Source of the DNA: Anseranas semipalmata
Lineage: Eukaryota > Chordata > Aves > Anseriformes > Anseranatidae
Assembly (NCBI GenBank): GCA_013399115.1
Contig: VXAA01003307.1
Coordinates: forward strand, 187,091 to 251,090
Reading direction: 5' to 3'
DNA length: 64,000 nt
Part shown: positions 17,214-30,300 of the stretch, in pieces
Numbering within the stretch: the stretch's first letter is position 1
How the letters are laid out: each line of letters starts with the position of its first letter
The notes under the pieces: model-generated
What the model was told of the DNA's origin: nothing
Seen by the model: only the letters and a program-made list of their open reading frames with translations
Databases searched by the model: none
Program-made: the position numbers and the translations under genes

Positions 17214-20200
17214 CTAGAAAAAAAGAAGAGTTCATACAGACATTAAAGCTGTTAATGTTAGGAGGGTGCACAAGTGTTATCAATATCAAAATCTGTAAAT
17301 TCTCTTGAATAATACCATTTCATAGATGGAAGATATTCACACAACAGGTGGTGAAGAGATTTGATCCAAGTTTGGGAAGTTTATGGGGAAACTGAGTCAT
17401 GAAGATCTATTCACTTTATCCAGCATTCCTTCTTTTAAAAGGGCAGTTCATTTTCTGCCAGTTATGCAGAGTTAACACCACGTCCCAGTCCACCGGCAGT
17501 GAAGCCCTTCTATATTTATATCAAGTGCAATCCTGTCTGCAGAAATACCAGTGTGGAATTTAACCATTTTGAACCACATAGATAGTCCTCCACTACACAA
17601 AAATCAGTTTACTGTGAAAGAGACAGTTGACATTTGTCAAAAAGATGCTGTTACAACTCCTGCTTGCCAGGCTGAAACATACTGATATAACATACTAATA
17701 TGAAAGAAGATAAGAATGTGGCTACCCTGTGTTTTATTTTAATACCTCAGTAAAAAAAAAAAAACTATACATTTGACACTAAGTTTCTAACAAAATCCTC
17801 AATAAATTACTAAGAACCCAAAGAGAAAAAGAAATTTCCTGAAAGTGAGACAGCACGGTGAAATGAACTGTGCCACTAGGGAAGTACTGCACTGTATCCA
17901 GAGACCCAGTTAGCTTAGCATCTTTAGTCATCTCCTGCAACAGGATGAGATAGCTGAGAGCCTCTTCGGAAACAGCTTTTAAGCCCTATAATTACGTCCT
18001 ATACTTACAACACTAAACATATTTGAGAGGCAACATTTATACACAACCAGTAATTACAAGTCACAGGTTCAGATGTCTTTCATGTTCTGCTCTTTAATCT
18101 GTACTTTATTTTACTTCTTCCCTGGGAAAGTGGTATGTCATTGAACTTCTCCTCGGGAAAAGGATAAGCAAGCATTATACCAAGCTGACATTGATTTCTG
18201 GGAGAGCCACACATGCTAGCAACCTCCTGCTAGCAACCAAGGTGCGTTCACAAACTGCTGTTCATCCTTCTGTGCCCCAGGAACAAGCTTAAATCGCTCG
18301 AGTTACTCCTGAGAACACCTTCTTCTGGAACGCCTCTGGTCAGTCGTTAGCCACAAGTTTTCAGAGGAGAACATTTAGGAGACACCCACTGTCCCTCTCC
18401 TCCTCCTCTCCCACACGTGAACTTTGGTAATTGCAATTCTCCAAAGCATTTACCTCCACTTGCGTCCCTACTTGCTGTTACGACACAAGCGGTAGTTTGA
18501 TGTATCTGCGCACTAAGCACCAAACAGCAGCCCTGTACTCTCAACAACACACAACTGAAAGAAAAGCAAGGCAGCAGACAATCATCAGAAACTACTCGTG
18601 GGACCGCAGGGTTGTTTATGGACGTATTTCTGGATTCTGCTGCATATAATTTATTCTCAGTAAGGTAGGTGAAGGGAAGCGCATCCATACCCTGAGTTAA
18701 CAGCTCAGTGTGTACAGGAGGCTATTTATACACCTCCCATCAAAGGAGTGGCAACGGAAGGCAGCAAATATCTCCAACGTGACTTCCTACCTTGGCCAAA
18801 ATCTACAATCCGCCATTCATATCTCATAAGATTAAACCTAATACTAATTAACAGGATGAGAATATATCCCCTTAGAGGTGACACTAGCCAGAAACACAGA
18901 TGCTCAGCATATAAGAACTGTGGAGTTTAAAATATCAAGCCAGCAAAAATTAACAGTATTCTGTATCAGTGGACCTTCCTTCTACATATTTGTCTCCATC
19001 CATACCTGCACCTGGCAATTATACCTTACAGCATAGCTGATTGCTATCTGCCAAAATATTACATGATAATTTGAAATGAAAGTTCTTTCGGAGGTATCAT
19101 TTACAGTACTCTCATTATGACTAATGAAAAGAATAATACAGGTTTAATTGCCAAGAACTTTTTTCCTCTAAATACAAAGCATCCTTGAGGATGCTACATA
19201 AATTATACAAATGTTGACTTTCACTAGTTATTAAACAATATTGAAAAAGGAGTCTGAATGAATATTTATCATGTGGATGCAAAAAATCCAGCACTTGGAC
19301 AGTACAAAGTCAGTCCCGGAGGTGGAGGAGAGCGCTCAGTCCCAGTGACAGACCTGGCCTTACAAGCCAGTTATCCACTGAAGCAGTTGTTTGCTAATGC
19401 TGTTTAAGAGCAGATTATTTGCAATGCTCATGAAGAATAGAACTAATACCCTCATTCTATTTGCCAGTGCTTGAACACGTTTGGTATGCCTTCTCAATTT
19501 TTAACAACCCAAATGATTCAAGGCACTGGTTTTAAGAACTTGCAATTCCTTTTACCTCTCAGAGAGGAACAAACAATACTACTGAGGTCTCCCTATCTTT
19601 AAAATTGAAATTTATCCTCTCTTCAGAGCATCAGAAAGTTTTTTTTTTTTAAATTACATAAAAATTTCCTGGGAAATGCAAATAACATAACTATAACGCG
19701 ACTTCTATAGAGTATGGATGTAAGAGATATATTTCAATAATCCTCCAGAATTACCATGCCTCCCATTTAAAAAGAATTTAAGCTGTTTTGTGTCAAAATT
19801 ATGCAGGGAAAAAGGGTGAGGACCAGCTAACCTCTTGCCTAACAGGAGGAGACAGTGTCATGGTGCTGTTAGAACATGGCAGAGCTCTAGGAGGATATTT
19901 AGAAAGAGGTCTATCCCTAGCAGCTGCCAAAATTGCTCTAATCATCAATACTGCTTTCATTTTAAGACAACTGATGAATGACTAAATACACAGTGGCCCC
20001 AATGACTTTTATGCTGAAGTACCACGGTTGCCCAACTCTGTTTAACATGCAAAAATAGGAAGAGAGCATGTACAGACTGCAAATGAAAGCATGGGTCAAG
20101 GAGGAAATGTAAAGCCACTGACATGACACCAGACAGAGCACAGTCACAAACATAAAAGGGAGAACAAATTTACAGTGAATTCTGAATTAGTGACAGCTAT

Positions 20201-20875
20201 AACAACAGGCACCCTTAAACACACTGTGTCCTGTGTTAACAGATGATTGCATGCATATAAAAATATAGGTGTATCTCAACACATTCTGTTCAGGAAAATC
20301 TTTCGCAGGTTTAAAGTTCCCCTACCTTCTAAGTTTGTCATGTTTTTCTTGGAAACCTGCTGCCTTTTTACTCACTTCTATTAGAACCCCATTTTGTTTA
20401 AACACACTGATTCATGAAAAGGACTTCAAATGTCACGTAACGTACTACCAGCTTGACAAATTTACTATACAAATGAAAATTAAAAGAACTACTTTGAATA
20501 TAACTGGAAAACACCACCAAAGTATTTTTTTTATAGTTGATTAACATACTGCTTGGTGAAAATCAGCTGAGAATGCATTTATTTTTAATTCTAGAATGTG
20601 CCCAATAACAGATTTTTTTCCCCTCCTTAATTATCAGTAGTTATTCAGATTCCTTCAATCCAATAGCACTTTCACTAGTAAAAAATCATTAAAATATCAG
20701 CATTTGACATAGATTAATCTCATTAACTGAGCTAAGGAGTTCTAGGGAACTCATGATTAACCTAAGAAACTCATTCTATTTGAATGCATACAATTTTAAA
20801 TAAGTGTCCTCTGAATCAGATCAAGTGCCTAGAACCATGTCCTCTAGCTATTAAAATACAAACAGAAGCCCTTAC
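17214..20875 (-). other. RERE: RERE intron between exons d and e
   Basis: 3.7 kb A/T-rich intron with gtaagg donor and ttctag acceptor. I see no recognisable repeat family, RNA gene or CpG patch; short A and T runs near 17.75 and 19.64 kb only. Confidence 0.88.
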
Positions 20876-20924
20876 CTGATGACTGGGTCCAACTCTGATT
20901 TCACCTTGGGTACTGTTTAGCCTC
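20876..20924 (-). CDS. RERE: RERE exon d (BAH/ELM2 junction)
   Basis: Very short exon of 49 nt on the minus strand, between a tatattag acceptor and a gtaagg donor. One base completes the Arg codon from exon c, then the exon encodes [16 protein letters not shown] and ends in phase 0. GEIRVG..HQ followed by A in the next exon is the classic start of an ELM2 domain (the IRVG-x-x-(Y/H)QA motif), which in RERE begins at about residue 284. The exon therefore links BAH to ELM2. It is too short to be found by ORF length; the evidence is the exact phase fit with both neighbours and the recognisable ELM2 signature. Confidence 0.94.
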
Positions 20925-22900
20925 CTAATATAAAAAGAAAAACCAGTAATGAGAAAGAATTATGATTAATGAAACTTAGGATTATGGTCTGCATTTTTTG
21001 TCACTGCATTTCTAATGCAAATGGAAGAGAAGCAAAAATAATACATTATTTAAAAAAAAGGATATACTCAGGAACATTACAGGCCACACTGCAAATGACA
21101 AAAACCAATGGGACAAATCTGGAACTTTTAGTCAAGCTGTTGTAGCCAAGAAGAGGATAATTCCCTAGTGTGATCTGAAATCATAGCAGCAAGAAAGCAT
21201 CAGGCAGCTGATGATGGGATACACATCTTCCTCCTTTTTGATGTTTAGATTCCATGCAATATGGAAATAATGCCGACTTCTAATCGAGATCTCTTAAAAG
21301 CCTTTACAGTTCTCTACAGCTCTGAGCTGCTCAAGGCTTTCATCAGCCAGCTCAAAAGCCCGCTCTGCAGAGAATCGCCTTCCAGTGAGCATCTGACTTA
21401 CGAGTACCATGATCCATTAATTGCTGATTTCAAGTCTAAAATAATGCAAACAACACAAAGCACTAAGCTACAGAAAAACACAAGGGAAATAACATGTTCC
21501 TTATGAACACCTTCATGGACATTTTCATTTTGAAAAAGAAAATATTTTAAAGAAAAAACATTTGCATTATTCATGTCTGAAGAACAGAGCCTTGCATTCC
21601 CAGAATCTGCAAAAATAATGCCACTTATTCCAGGCAGAGTTCTGGAAAACCATTCTATCTGACACGATAGAACTTATTTTTCCCATGAGATTTTGAAAAG
21701 ACTAACCGAGGATAAATAAAACTTCTTTACCATTAAAGCCTGCCCTTCGACCCTTTTTCTTTATAAAATATGTCAAACTACATTGTAAATGTGTATTAAA
21801 CTTCACCTTGCTGACCATTCTGAAATGCCATTCACAAGTGGGGAAACTACAGCAGTGGATCTGAATGGACCTTATCCAAGACAACATGACAGGATTCCTG
21901 TCAGACAGGAATAAAAACAGGTTTTGTAATACCCAGTCTCATGTTCTGATGTCTACACAATGCTGCCTTCCTGGTAAGCCGATCTACTCTACAGCAACAC
22001 ATGCCAGAAGTCTCTGAAAAGACGGAGAACGTGTCAAAATGCTTTTCTCCACTGGGTACTTTTGCACAAGGATCTGACACTGTCCTCTCGTTTTCAGGTT
22101 ACGCAGAGAAATGATGGAATAGGAAACAGGTTTTGCATTTACAACCAAGTTATAAATGAAATACTGTGATACACTTCTTTCAGCTACAGGGTGTCAGGAT
22201 TTTTCCCTGGAAGGAACAAAGGGGAAGCCGACAAGAAAATGCTGATGCTCCTCCTCTATTCCCAGAATACATTTTAAAGCTGTGCACATCTCTGCTAGTC
22301 AGTGCAAGTCGAACTTGAAACATGTCTGTGCAGTTTCTGCCAGCTGCAATACCTCACACAAGCCAAAGGCTGCACAAATAGGTTTTGTGTTTGAACAGAA
22401 AGTTAAGCTATTTTCTGTTTAGGTAGGGGAAAAAAAAAACAGCAATCCAAATATTCCCCAACTCCCAGTTCCTTCATTTGCATCACGCTGAATACGAATA
22501 ATAAAACATTTAAGAGTCAAGACTGCACATGCTCTAGCATCCTACTAATAACTGCGAAGACGCAAGCAAGATCTTGGATGGGACTTATGCTTGTAACTGT
22601 GTTCATGTGGAGTTAACTGGGAAACACACGGCTGTCCAACCACGATTCTTCACACGCAAAAAATGTGTCACGAGAGAAATAGTTCTGTGTGCCTTGTCAT
22701 CGCTCATTTAGCATTCCCTGATCACATTCCTGCCCCAAAGGCATCCCTCCAAGGGAAGGGCTGGGCTGAGGAGAGCTGCTGCGCAGGAGGCTCGCTCAGA
22801 CCACGGGGCTGACGGCCCCGTAGAGGGCACGCAACCCGCTAAGTCCCTTTTAGACAGGTTCCACCTCCCCAGGAACGGGTTTGCAAATGGAAAGAAAATT

Positions 22901-23176
22901 CTTGCTATGGAAACTCAAACGCGCCGTAGCCTTCTCAGCTAAATTATATTGCTGGCGTGCAATTACAATAATAAAGGAGAGGCGCTCCGTGTTTATTCTG
23001 GGGGAAAGAAGAAAGAGGCCCCAGCGCCGTGTATGAAATCTGACACAAAAGAAACTGATGTAACAAAGCAGTATCCATAGCAACAACAACTTAATATTTC
23101 AGTCCTCTTCAGCTGCAGTGGATTAAATATAATGACAAGATGTTCCCTTTGAAAAGTAACCCGTTGCCACGGCAAC
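22901..23176. promoter_or_regulatory. Cluster of three RFX X-box-like sites
   Basis: Three copies of an RFX-type X-box (consensus GTNRCC, 0-3 bases, RGYAAC) are visible: cttgctatggaaac at 22901-22914, gtatccatagcaac at 23071-23084, and gttgccacggcaac at 23163-23176. The last is a full consensus match; the others each miss about one to two positions. The interval also contains A/T-rich homeodomain-like words (gcaattacaataataaa). It lies immediately upstream, in plus-strand sense, of a CpG-rich patch. RFX factors bind such sites in promoters and enhancers, including ciliary genes (established). A role for this module in regulating RERE or another transcript is inference. Confidence 0.5.
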
Positions 23177-23209
23177 GTTGTATTCTGCAAAGTAAACAGG
23201 GGCTGGTCG

Positions 23210-23720
23210 GAAAGGAGACGGAAGCCTGCGAATGCATATCAACAAGGCGCGAGGGCTCTGCAGCGGAGCAGGGCACAGCGGCAGCGCGCCGATCCGCGCG
23301 AAGCTTGTTCCGAGCAGCGGGGAGAGGAGCGGGGATGCTCAGTTCAATAACGCTTTGTCCTTTCAATTCTAAAGCAACAGGGGAGGTTGGCGGTTCAAGG
23401 TCGAAAGCAGCACCACCAAGAGAAAGCAGTTCAGAGGTGAGGAAGAGAAAGGAACAGGAGACAGCACAGGGTGGCGCAGGGCTTTAATTTGCCAGCTTTA
23501 GAAAGAAGGAAGAGAGGGAGGAAGGCTGCCAGCAAGTTCCTGCGCAGCTTCCAACGGAGAAACAAGCTCAGCCCCTGCTCACCATCCACCTCCCCGCCTG
23601 TGCCGCGCACCAGCCCCGCGCCATTCACACCGCAGCTGGCACAGCCAGCAGCCCGCGCCCGTGCAATGCCATTAGCGGCGACCAAAGGACCGAGCTGCCA
23701 CCAAGTACGTGAGGTCGGCT
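23210..23720. promoter_or_regulatory. Intragenic CpG-rich patch (candidate CpG island)
   Basis: By hand count there are about 14 CpG in 23221-23340 and about 13 in 23581-23700, far above the surrounding intron, where CpG is rare. The patch starts 35 bases after the strongest RFX X-box. On the plus strand a potential splice donor, AGAG followed by gtgagg, occurs at 23437. Undepleted CpG suggests an unmethylated germline element such as an alternative promoter or enhancer. Direction of any transcription cannot be told from sequence. Confidence 0.5.
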
Positions 23721-26700
23721 TTGAGGCAACTCAGGGTCGGGATCTGCAACACCAACTGCTCAACGCCATCGCCAGAGCCGTGCAGAATTCAAGGCTGGAA
23801 ATTCGCAGCAACTATCCCCAGGGTGTAACGGCAGTGGCAAACGTGTTTGCAGATTTGTGGGTAGTGCCTCTCCGCGCTGTCCTACCTTTGGCTGTCCTTG
23901 ACACGAATCCAAGGCAGCTCTTCAACCCAGCACATTCAGTGGCAGCTCTCTGCTGGGAAGCCAGGCTTCTGAGAGCAAGCAGGCAGGGTGCATACCAAAG
24001 GCGGACCTTCCAGGTCAGGGATCGAGTGCACAAGGGGGAACCTTTGAAATGGTGATACTGCTGCTTTCATGCTTTCCTTTTTTACCACCAAAGTTCAGCA
24101 AGAAACACGCTCTGCAGTAATTGCACATTTTTGATGCTGACTTGCAGGCCTGAGCCGGGGTGAGGGAGGTGGCACCGCTGCAGCGTCGTGCCGAACCGGC
24201 TGCGGTCCTCCCCAGCTCGTTTCACCCAGCCACAGGCACGGCTCAGTTGTGTCCTGCTGTGGCCACTGGCTCTCAAACACCTGCCACCAGCCAGCAACAG
24301 CTCAGAAAACATGAACATAGCTTGATACTACCACTGTTTAAAAATATGTATATAATAAAATGAAAATCAACCCAAACTGCACACATAGGACAGCATTCTG
24401 TGCTACCTCTTCAACCACTCTTGGCATAATCATTCCCAATTCCATATACAGAGATGATCTGTAATTAAGCTAGAGGGATGCTTCAGCAGAAAGAGGTTCT
24501 TAAACAGGCAGAATCACTCAGCCACAAGCTACCTCTCAAACAGTTTTGCCCATCCTCTTCGCGGCTCTCTAAAAGGGTTTTCAAAACCTACTTGCTAAAA
24601 ACCATTCCCTATTGCAACAGGTCCACATCACTTAGAAGTACGTAAGTGCAAAAGAAGCTCCAACACGAACTGGAAGCAGCAGTCTTGGCAACAGCTCTCA
24701 CCATCCCGGAACACAGCCTGCAGGAGGGGATGGGGTTGTCTGCAGCTGGGACCAGAGGGGTCACCAAACAGCGGTGACGAGGCATCCAACCATCCCGGTG
24801 TGAGGGCAGACGTAGCTAAGGGAGTGTGCAAAAACAGCTGGAAGGGGTCATATCTTTACGTGACAGGAGAGTAAAAGAGGAAAAACAGCCTAAAGCTAGC
24901 ACAGACATTTCTTTTTTTGTTGGCTTGTGTGTGTGTGGTCTTTTTGTTTCGTTTTTTAAAATGAATAGCGATATTTAGCACTGCATCTTAGGAGATTTGG
25001 GTTTAGTTAAGCCTGGCAAAAAAAAAGATCAAAAAAATCAATGGCTTACTAAAATTCAAAACCAGATTAGACTAAGTATATTTCAGATTAATAATAAATT
25101 GCAATCATGCACTTCACATTGACGTAACCAAAAAGCCACTATTACTGGCAAGATAATCAGTTACATAAATTGAAAGTGTGACACAATAAGGCAATTCCTA
25201 GACATTTGTGATTTCTGTAGAATAACTATAAATCTGAAGTAGTTATGAAAGTCTCAAGAAAAAGGTATTTTTTTAAATCCTTTCATGCAAATGGTCCAAA
25301 TACCCCAGATTAGAAAAACTACTCAGAAGCAGTTTTAAAAACATCTGGCAAGGATCATTCTGCTCCATCTCTAGAGGGACAAAACCAGAGAGAAGGAAAT
25401 GAATGCAGTCCAGCTCCAGCTGGTTAAAAAAGAGCTTAGCGGGGCTTGAAAGTAGGACTGGCCTCGCAGTGAGGGATCCATTCGGTGGGACGCTGTCTCA
25501 TTTCGTTCTGCGCATCCCCCCAGCAGAACCAAGCTTGCCCCGCGCTCCTCCCTCGCAGAGCAGCACGCAGACTCTGCCTGCGGAGCCTTAAAGACACAGG
25601 GCTCACCCACATCGCTTCTCTGCAGCACTAAACCACTCGTAAGATTTCAGCAGAGCGATGCAAAACAGACTGCCCGCAAACACGGTGCAGCCCTATGGTG
25701 TATCACAGCCCCGTTCTTCCTCCAGGCACCTGCTCGTGGCCACCGTTGGGAGCCAGGATGCTGAGCCGCACGGATCCTCGATCGGACCCAGGCGGGCTCC
25801 TCTGCCAGCTACGTGCTCACGCCACGCAGTGAAAATGCAAACAGAACAATCAAGTCCGTGACATTCAAACTTGAACCAAAAAAGCACTACCACAAACCTG
25901 CAAGTAAGTTAGATGCCTAAGAATAACAGAATTGGCTTTTTCTTTCCTCCTTCTGAACAGACAGCAATTCTTGCTTAAAGATTAGTTGCATTATTTTGTC
26001 CTCGTTATGCAGGAACGTAGTATCTCAACTTACAGATTAAACAGCAGCTTGCTAACATGTTCCAACAACTATTTCCTACCCTCAGAAATTTCACTTCAAG
26101 TTACACACTTTCACGTGTCCTGCTTGCACCTGCGTCTTAACACTTTTTTTAGCAAGATTTAAAAATCCCCTTTCTGGACGTACCTTATTGCTCAGAAAAT
26201 ACTTGTTAGCAGTCAGCCTCTAGTAAGTGTAAGTTTTGTTTATAACCTGTTGTATAGTCATGTGTTGTAACAAAAAATGCATAAGCAATTTTCCGTTCTG
26301 AGTTAAAAAAAAAATCAAACCTGTATTTCAGCCAAATAAACTCATATGGGAACACTTCTGGTGATTGCTTAATCTAAAGCAGGAATGAATAAACGTGTAC
26401 CAACACCGTATCTTCAGCACAAGCTCAAACCTGCCGACTGACTGCAGAGGCAGAACTTTAAGGAAGTGGAGGACTTGGTTTTCTGCATCCATGCTGCTAT
26501 TTGAGGAAGGAAGTAGTTGCAGAAGTTTGAGTCAGACAGGGAAAGCTTTTTCAAGATAACGTTATTTTTGCAACAGGTTTAAATTTGAGAAGACTGCACA
26601 GCCCTTAGAACTATTATCCTCTCCTGAAAAGCAGGATGGAAGTGATCATGGCATAGCCCTTCTGAGAACAAGTTCATGCAAGGAGACGAGCGTTCTCTCC

Positions 26701-28739
26701 ATAGAGGAGTTACCTGCGTGGGTAATATTGTGCTTTGATCACAAAGTCAAAAAAAAGAGTTAGCAGAAACCCTTGTGTGATCTGAAGTTTTCTTTTAACT
26801 GGTCTGTAGGAGATTACTAAAACCTCATACAGAGCTATGAGTAACCAGAATGTTACTGGTTTACAAGCAACATTTACACTAACTAAATATGTAAATGAGT
26901 TCAACATGAAATTATGTTGAAGTGTTTATCTCATATAGTTTCTAAAATGTCCAGGCAATACCTTGGCACTTCCCACAGCGAATAATCACTATTAAAACAA
27001 ACTACATACTACATCAGCACCATTTCTTCAGCACAGCCAGTTCACGTGCAGGACAGCAGAACCAGGCAGCAATCTAGCAGTTTTATTTTGGCCATAGAGC
27101 TTCATCAAGGCCAGATGCAATGATCTACCCCGCAGCCTGTTGGCTTGTTTGGCAACACAAAGGTCCAGCTTCTTTGCACAGGAGGCACATGAGGAAGCAA
27201 TAGCACAGGTTAAATGGCTAAGCATAAAGAATGCAAAGCACAAAGCAAGCTTGAAGATACCTCTAATTCTGCCATACTGACCTGGAAATACAAAGCTCTA
27301 ATTAAAACAAATCACAACCTAGAGAATTGGAAGGAAGGGGGAAGAGGTTATCTTACTGATCTAGAGTCTTGAAAGAAGCAAAAATGAAACCCAGGAAAAA
27401 AAAAAGAGAATTCAAACTATCAAGTACTCAGCCAGCATTTCTTCATCCAATGGACAAAACACAAGCGCGTCCCTTAAAAAATTTGCATCTTCAAACAGGG
27501 TGTGGTGAAAGTTCCAGCTCCGAAGAGCTCTATCAACAGGCTCCCAGGCATAGAGAAACTTCTGGGTACCCAGCAGCCTGAAAGCTCACCATTAGCAGCG
27601 GCTGCAGGACAGCCCTGCACACTGAGCAGGGACAGAGGGGTTTGCGGCACACTGAATACCCCGCCGGTACCACCGGTAACTTACAGCAGGCAGCCTACTT
27701 CCAAGGTTTTTTACCGAAGTACACCCTTGTGCGGTCCTGTACACCAGGCACAAACCTAAGGAGCTGCTTTTGCTCTCAGCTGGCTGACCAACCCCACAGC
27801 TGGCAGAACTGGGGGAAGACATTTGTGTTGAAGCATGTGGAAGGGAAAGGAAAAACTGAGATCCCAAAAACGCTGAAGGTCTGCAGTGAGTAGAGTACTG
27901 CCACAAGGAAAAAAATATCTATACGTTCACGGGGGGCAGGAACCATCCGACTGCACACCGGCACAGCACTGACACCAGAGGCATCTTTCAGCAGGGACTT
28001 CTGGGAGCTGATACAACCAACACCACATCCCCAAGTTCTCATGTGCAAGTGATTAAGCAAAGAATGCCGTATTTGGCATATTACTCCAGCGGTATTTCTT
28101 TCACCAAATGTAATACTTCAGTTTGACAAATAGATTTTGTTTTGTAACAACCCAGAGGTGCTTTCGTTTTTGTCCACCTGTGCTATTTTAACTCAACCTC
28201 ATACTCTTCAAAAATAAGCGTGACCAAACTTTCATTTCAACTTAAAAGTGGCATTTTTTCTTCAGACCCTTTTTAAATGTGTGCACAAATGATCACTGAA
28301 GAACAGCACTAAGCAGACTGCTTTGTAACCAACACATCCCTTATGCATTCTCTTCTGCTTGTAAGCGAACATACCAAACGGTAAGGACGCAAGGTGCCAC
28401 ATCCCTGTATTCTTGCACAGCAGCGTCATGTTCCTGTACGCATTCAAGTGGCTGCTTTATTAGGAATAAGAATGCTTCTCCAGCCTAGGCCTATGGAGAC
28501 AACACTTAGCTATGAAGTGCTTCAGCCAGACTGAAGTTTAGGGGAACTGTGCTCTATAATCATTACCACGACTCCACTTCGACCGATGACAAAAACCAGC
28601 AGTGACCCACACTGAACAAGCATTCTGGATTTTTATGCTCTATAGGTACAAATGGAAAAGGGAATGTTATTTTAGATAGCGTACGGATACAGACACAGCA
28701 CTAACGTGGGCAAAATTAAGCAGCCTTGTTCGTCATTCA

Positions 28740-28982
28740 TTCCTCGGCCTCTGAGGAGGGGAGGAAGGCAGTCCCGGTGCGCGTACCGCACAGGTGACGG
28801 AGCGACAGGCCGACCCGCAGCCGCTCCGTACCAGAGACGTCGCTGCGCACAGCATGAAACAGCCTGCCGCCTCCCAGCTGGATGTGCTCCGGTAACTGGG
28901 AACAAGTCCTCCTGCCCGAAACACCTCCCCGCGGTGCCGGGGCAGAGCAGCATCCCACCGCGTGCGGTTCGGACACTGCTGT
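28740..28982. promoter_or_regulatory. Intragenic CpG-rich patch
   Basis: About 24 CpG in some 240 bases by hand count, in GC-rich sequence surrounded by A/T-rich intron. Together with the patches at 29.35-29.50 and 30.06-30.30 kb it forms a roughly 1.6 kb CpG-dense neighbourhood inside the intron upstream of the ELM2 exons. No coding exon is recognisable. Confidence 0.45.
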
Positions 28983-30060
28983 GAATGGGAACACTCTGCA
29001 GAGTCGAGTTTGCTCCCACTCATTTAACACACCCAAGTCCTCCCAAACCAGCGTATTTAGCAGCAACAAGTCACTGATGGCTGTATCTAGTCCCACAAGG
29101 ACCTCAGAGCCAGCTGCAAACACGCTATCATTACACAGAACTGCAGAGCCAGAGTCCTCACTCTATTCAGAAGCAGTCTAAAAGCCTGAGCATTTTGCTA
29201 GCCCGTAACACAGCCGTGGCTACAGCTCACCCAGCTGCCACGCGACAAGCTTCTCAACGCATTAGCCAACATTACTGCACTCTAGATGCACAAGTGTCAT
29301 CTGCATGCGACTGACAAGCGAGCAGAACTGTGCCGGCTACTTTGATTTTGAATTCTTCAAGAAACACCGCAACGCTCGCTGCCCCTCGGCCAAGCCGAGC
29401 ACCGCCCGCCCCGCCGGGCTGCGACCCTCCCGAAATGTCACCCAAAGGGCCTGCTGCTCCCCGGCAGCCGCTCGGGTAGCGCTGCAGCCTGCAGCCTGCT
29501 CCTGCAGCTCCCTATGGACCTGCCACAAGGTTGGCATGCAGACAGCACGGCTGAAATCAAAACTGCACCACGAAGGGGGGAAAAAAGCAAATACAAAAAA
29601 CAAACGTCAGCCCAGACAGCTTCAGCGTTTTGCTACATGCACCCCTGAGCCAGCAGATCCCCTGCTCAGTGCCCTCATGCACCGCACGAACAGCCGCGCA
29701 GCAAAGCTGGTGGGATTACAAGGTTCTGAGGAACATGCAATAGCAATGACATGATTTCATAAACATTTCAGAAGTCACAAATAACAGCAAAAATCATCGT
29801 TGCTTAGGGGAGGCCAGAGTGATGCAGCCTACCTGCAGGGGCTGAATGGATCATCCATGACTATGACAGGCTCTGGTGGGTTTAGATGTATTCCTGAACC
29901 CTCTACTTAACAGCTAAAACTCTGCCTTTTCCACTCTACCAACTCAAAATGGAGGCACATGCAGGCTGAGAGACCTCAGCGAGCTTTCACTGAGCTTGTG
30001 CTATGACCTAAGCCTGCACGCAGAACGCAGAAACTTCGCCCTCGGACTGCCAGGACTGAG

Positions 30061-30300
30061 CATGTGCTGTGACCCTCCCTCGGCCGCACGCCGCCTCACC
30101 ACGCAATCAATCTCAACCCCGCTGTTTCCGTAAATACGGCGCGGAACAGGCGCTGCGGCTCCCGCCAGCCAAGCTAGTGTGCAGGGAAGTGGGGCCTTCG
30201 CCAGGGGCTCTGGGACAGCCAACGCGCCGCAGCCGAGCCCGGAGCCGCGCTGCCGCGTCTCCCCCGAGCCGGGTACGCGCCTCGCTAACGCTTCTCTTTT
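30061..30300. promoter_or_regulatory. Intragenic CpG-rich patch (densest in the window)
   Basis: About 27 CpG in 240 bases by hand count, so observed CpG is about what base composition predicts rather than depleted. A pyrimidine run of T and C (about 30294-30320) follows. Open frames across it have no recognisable product. A promoter or enhancer is the likeliest reason for such undepleted CpG. Confidence 0.5.

Noticed and set aside
29305..29754. 149-codon plus-strand open frame
   Set aside because: Produced by a CpG-rich patch; peptide is unrecognisable and a competing 88-codon frame covers the other strand.
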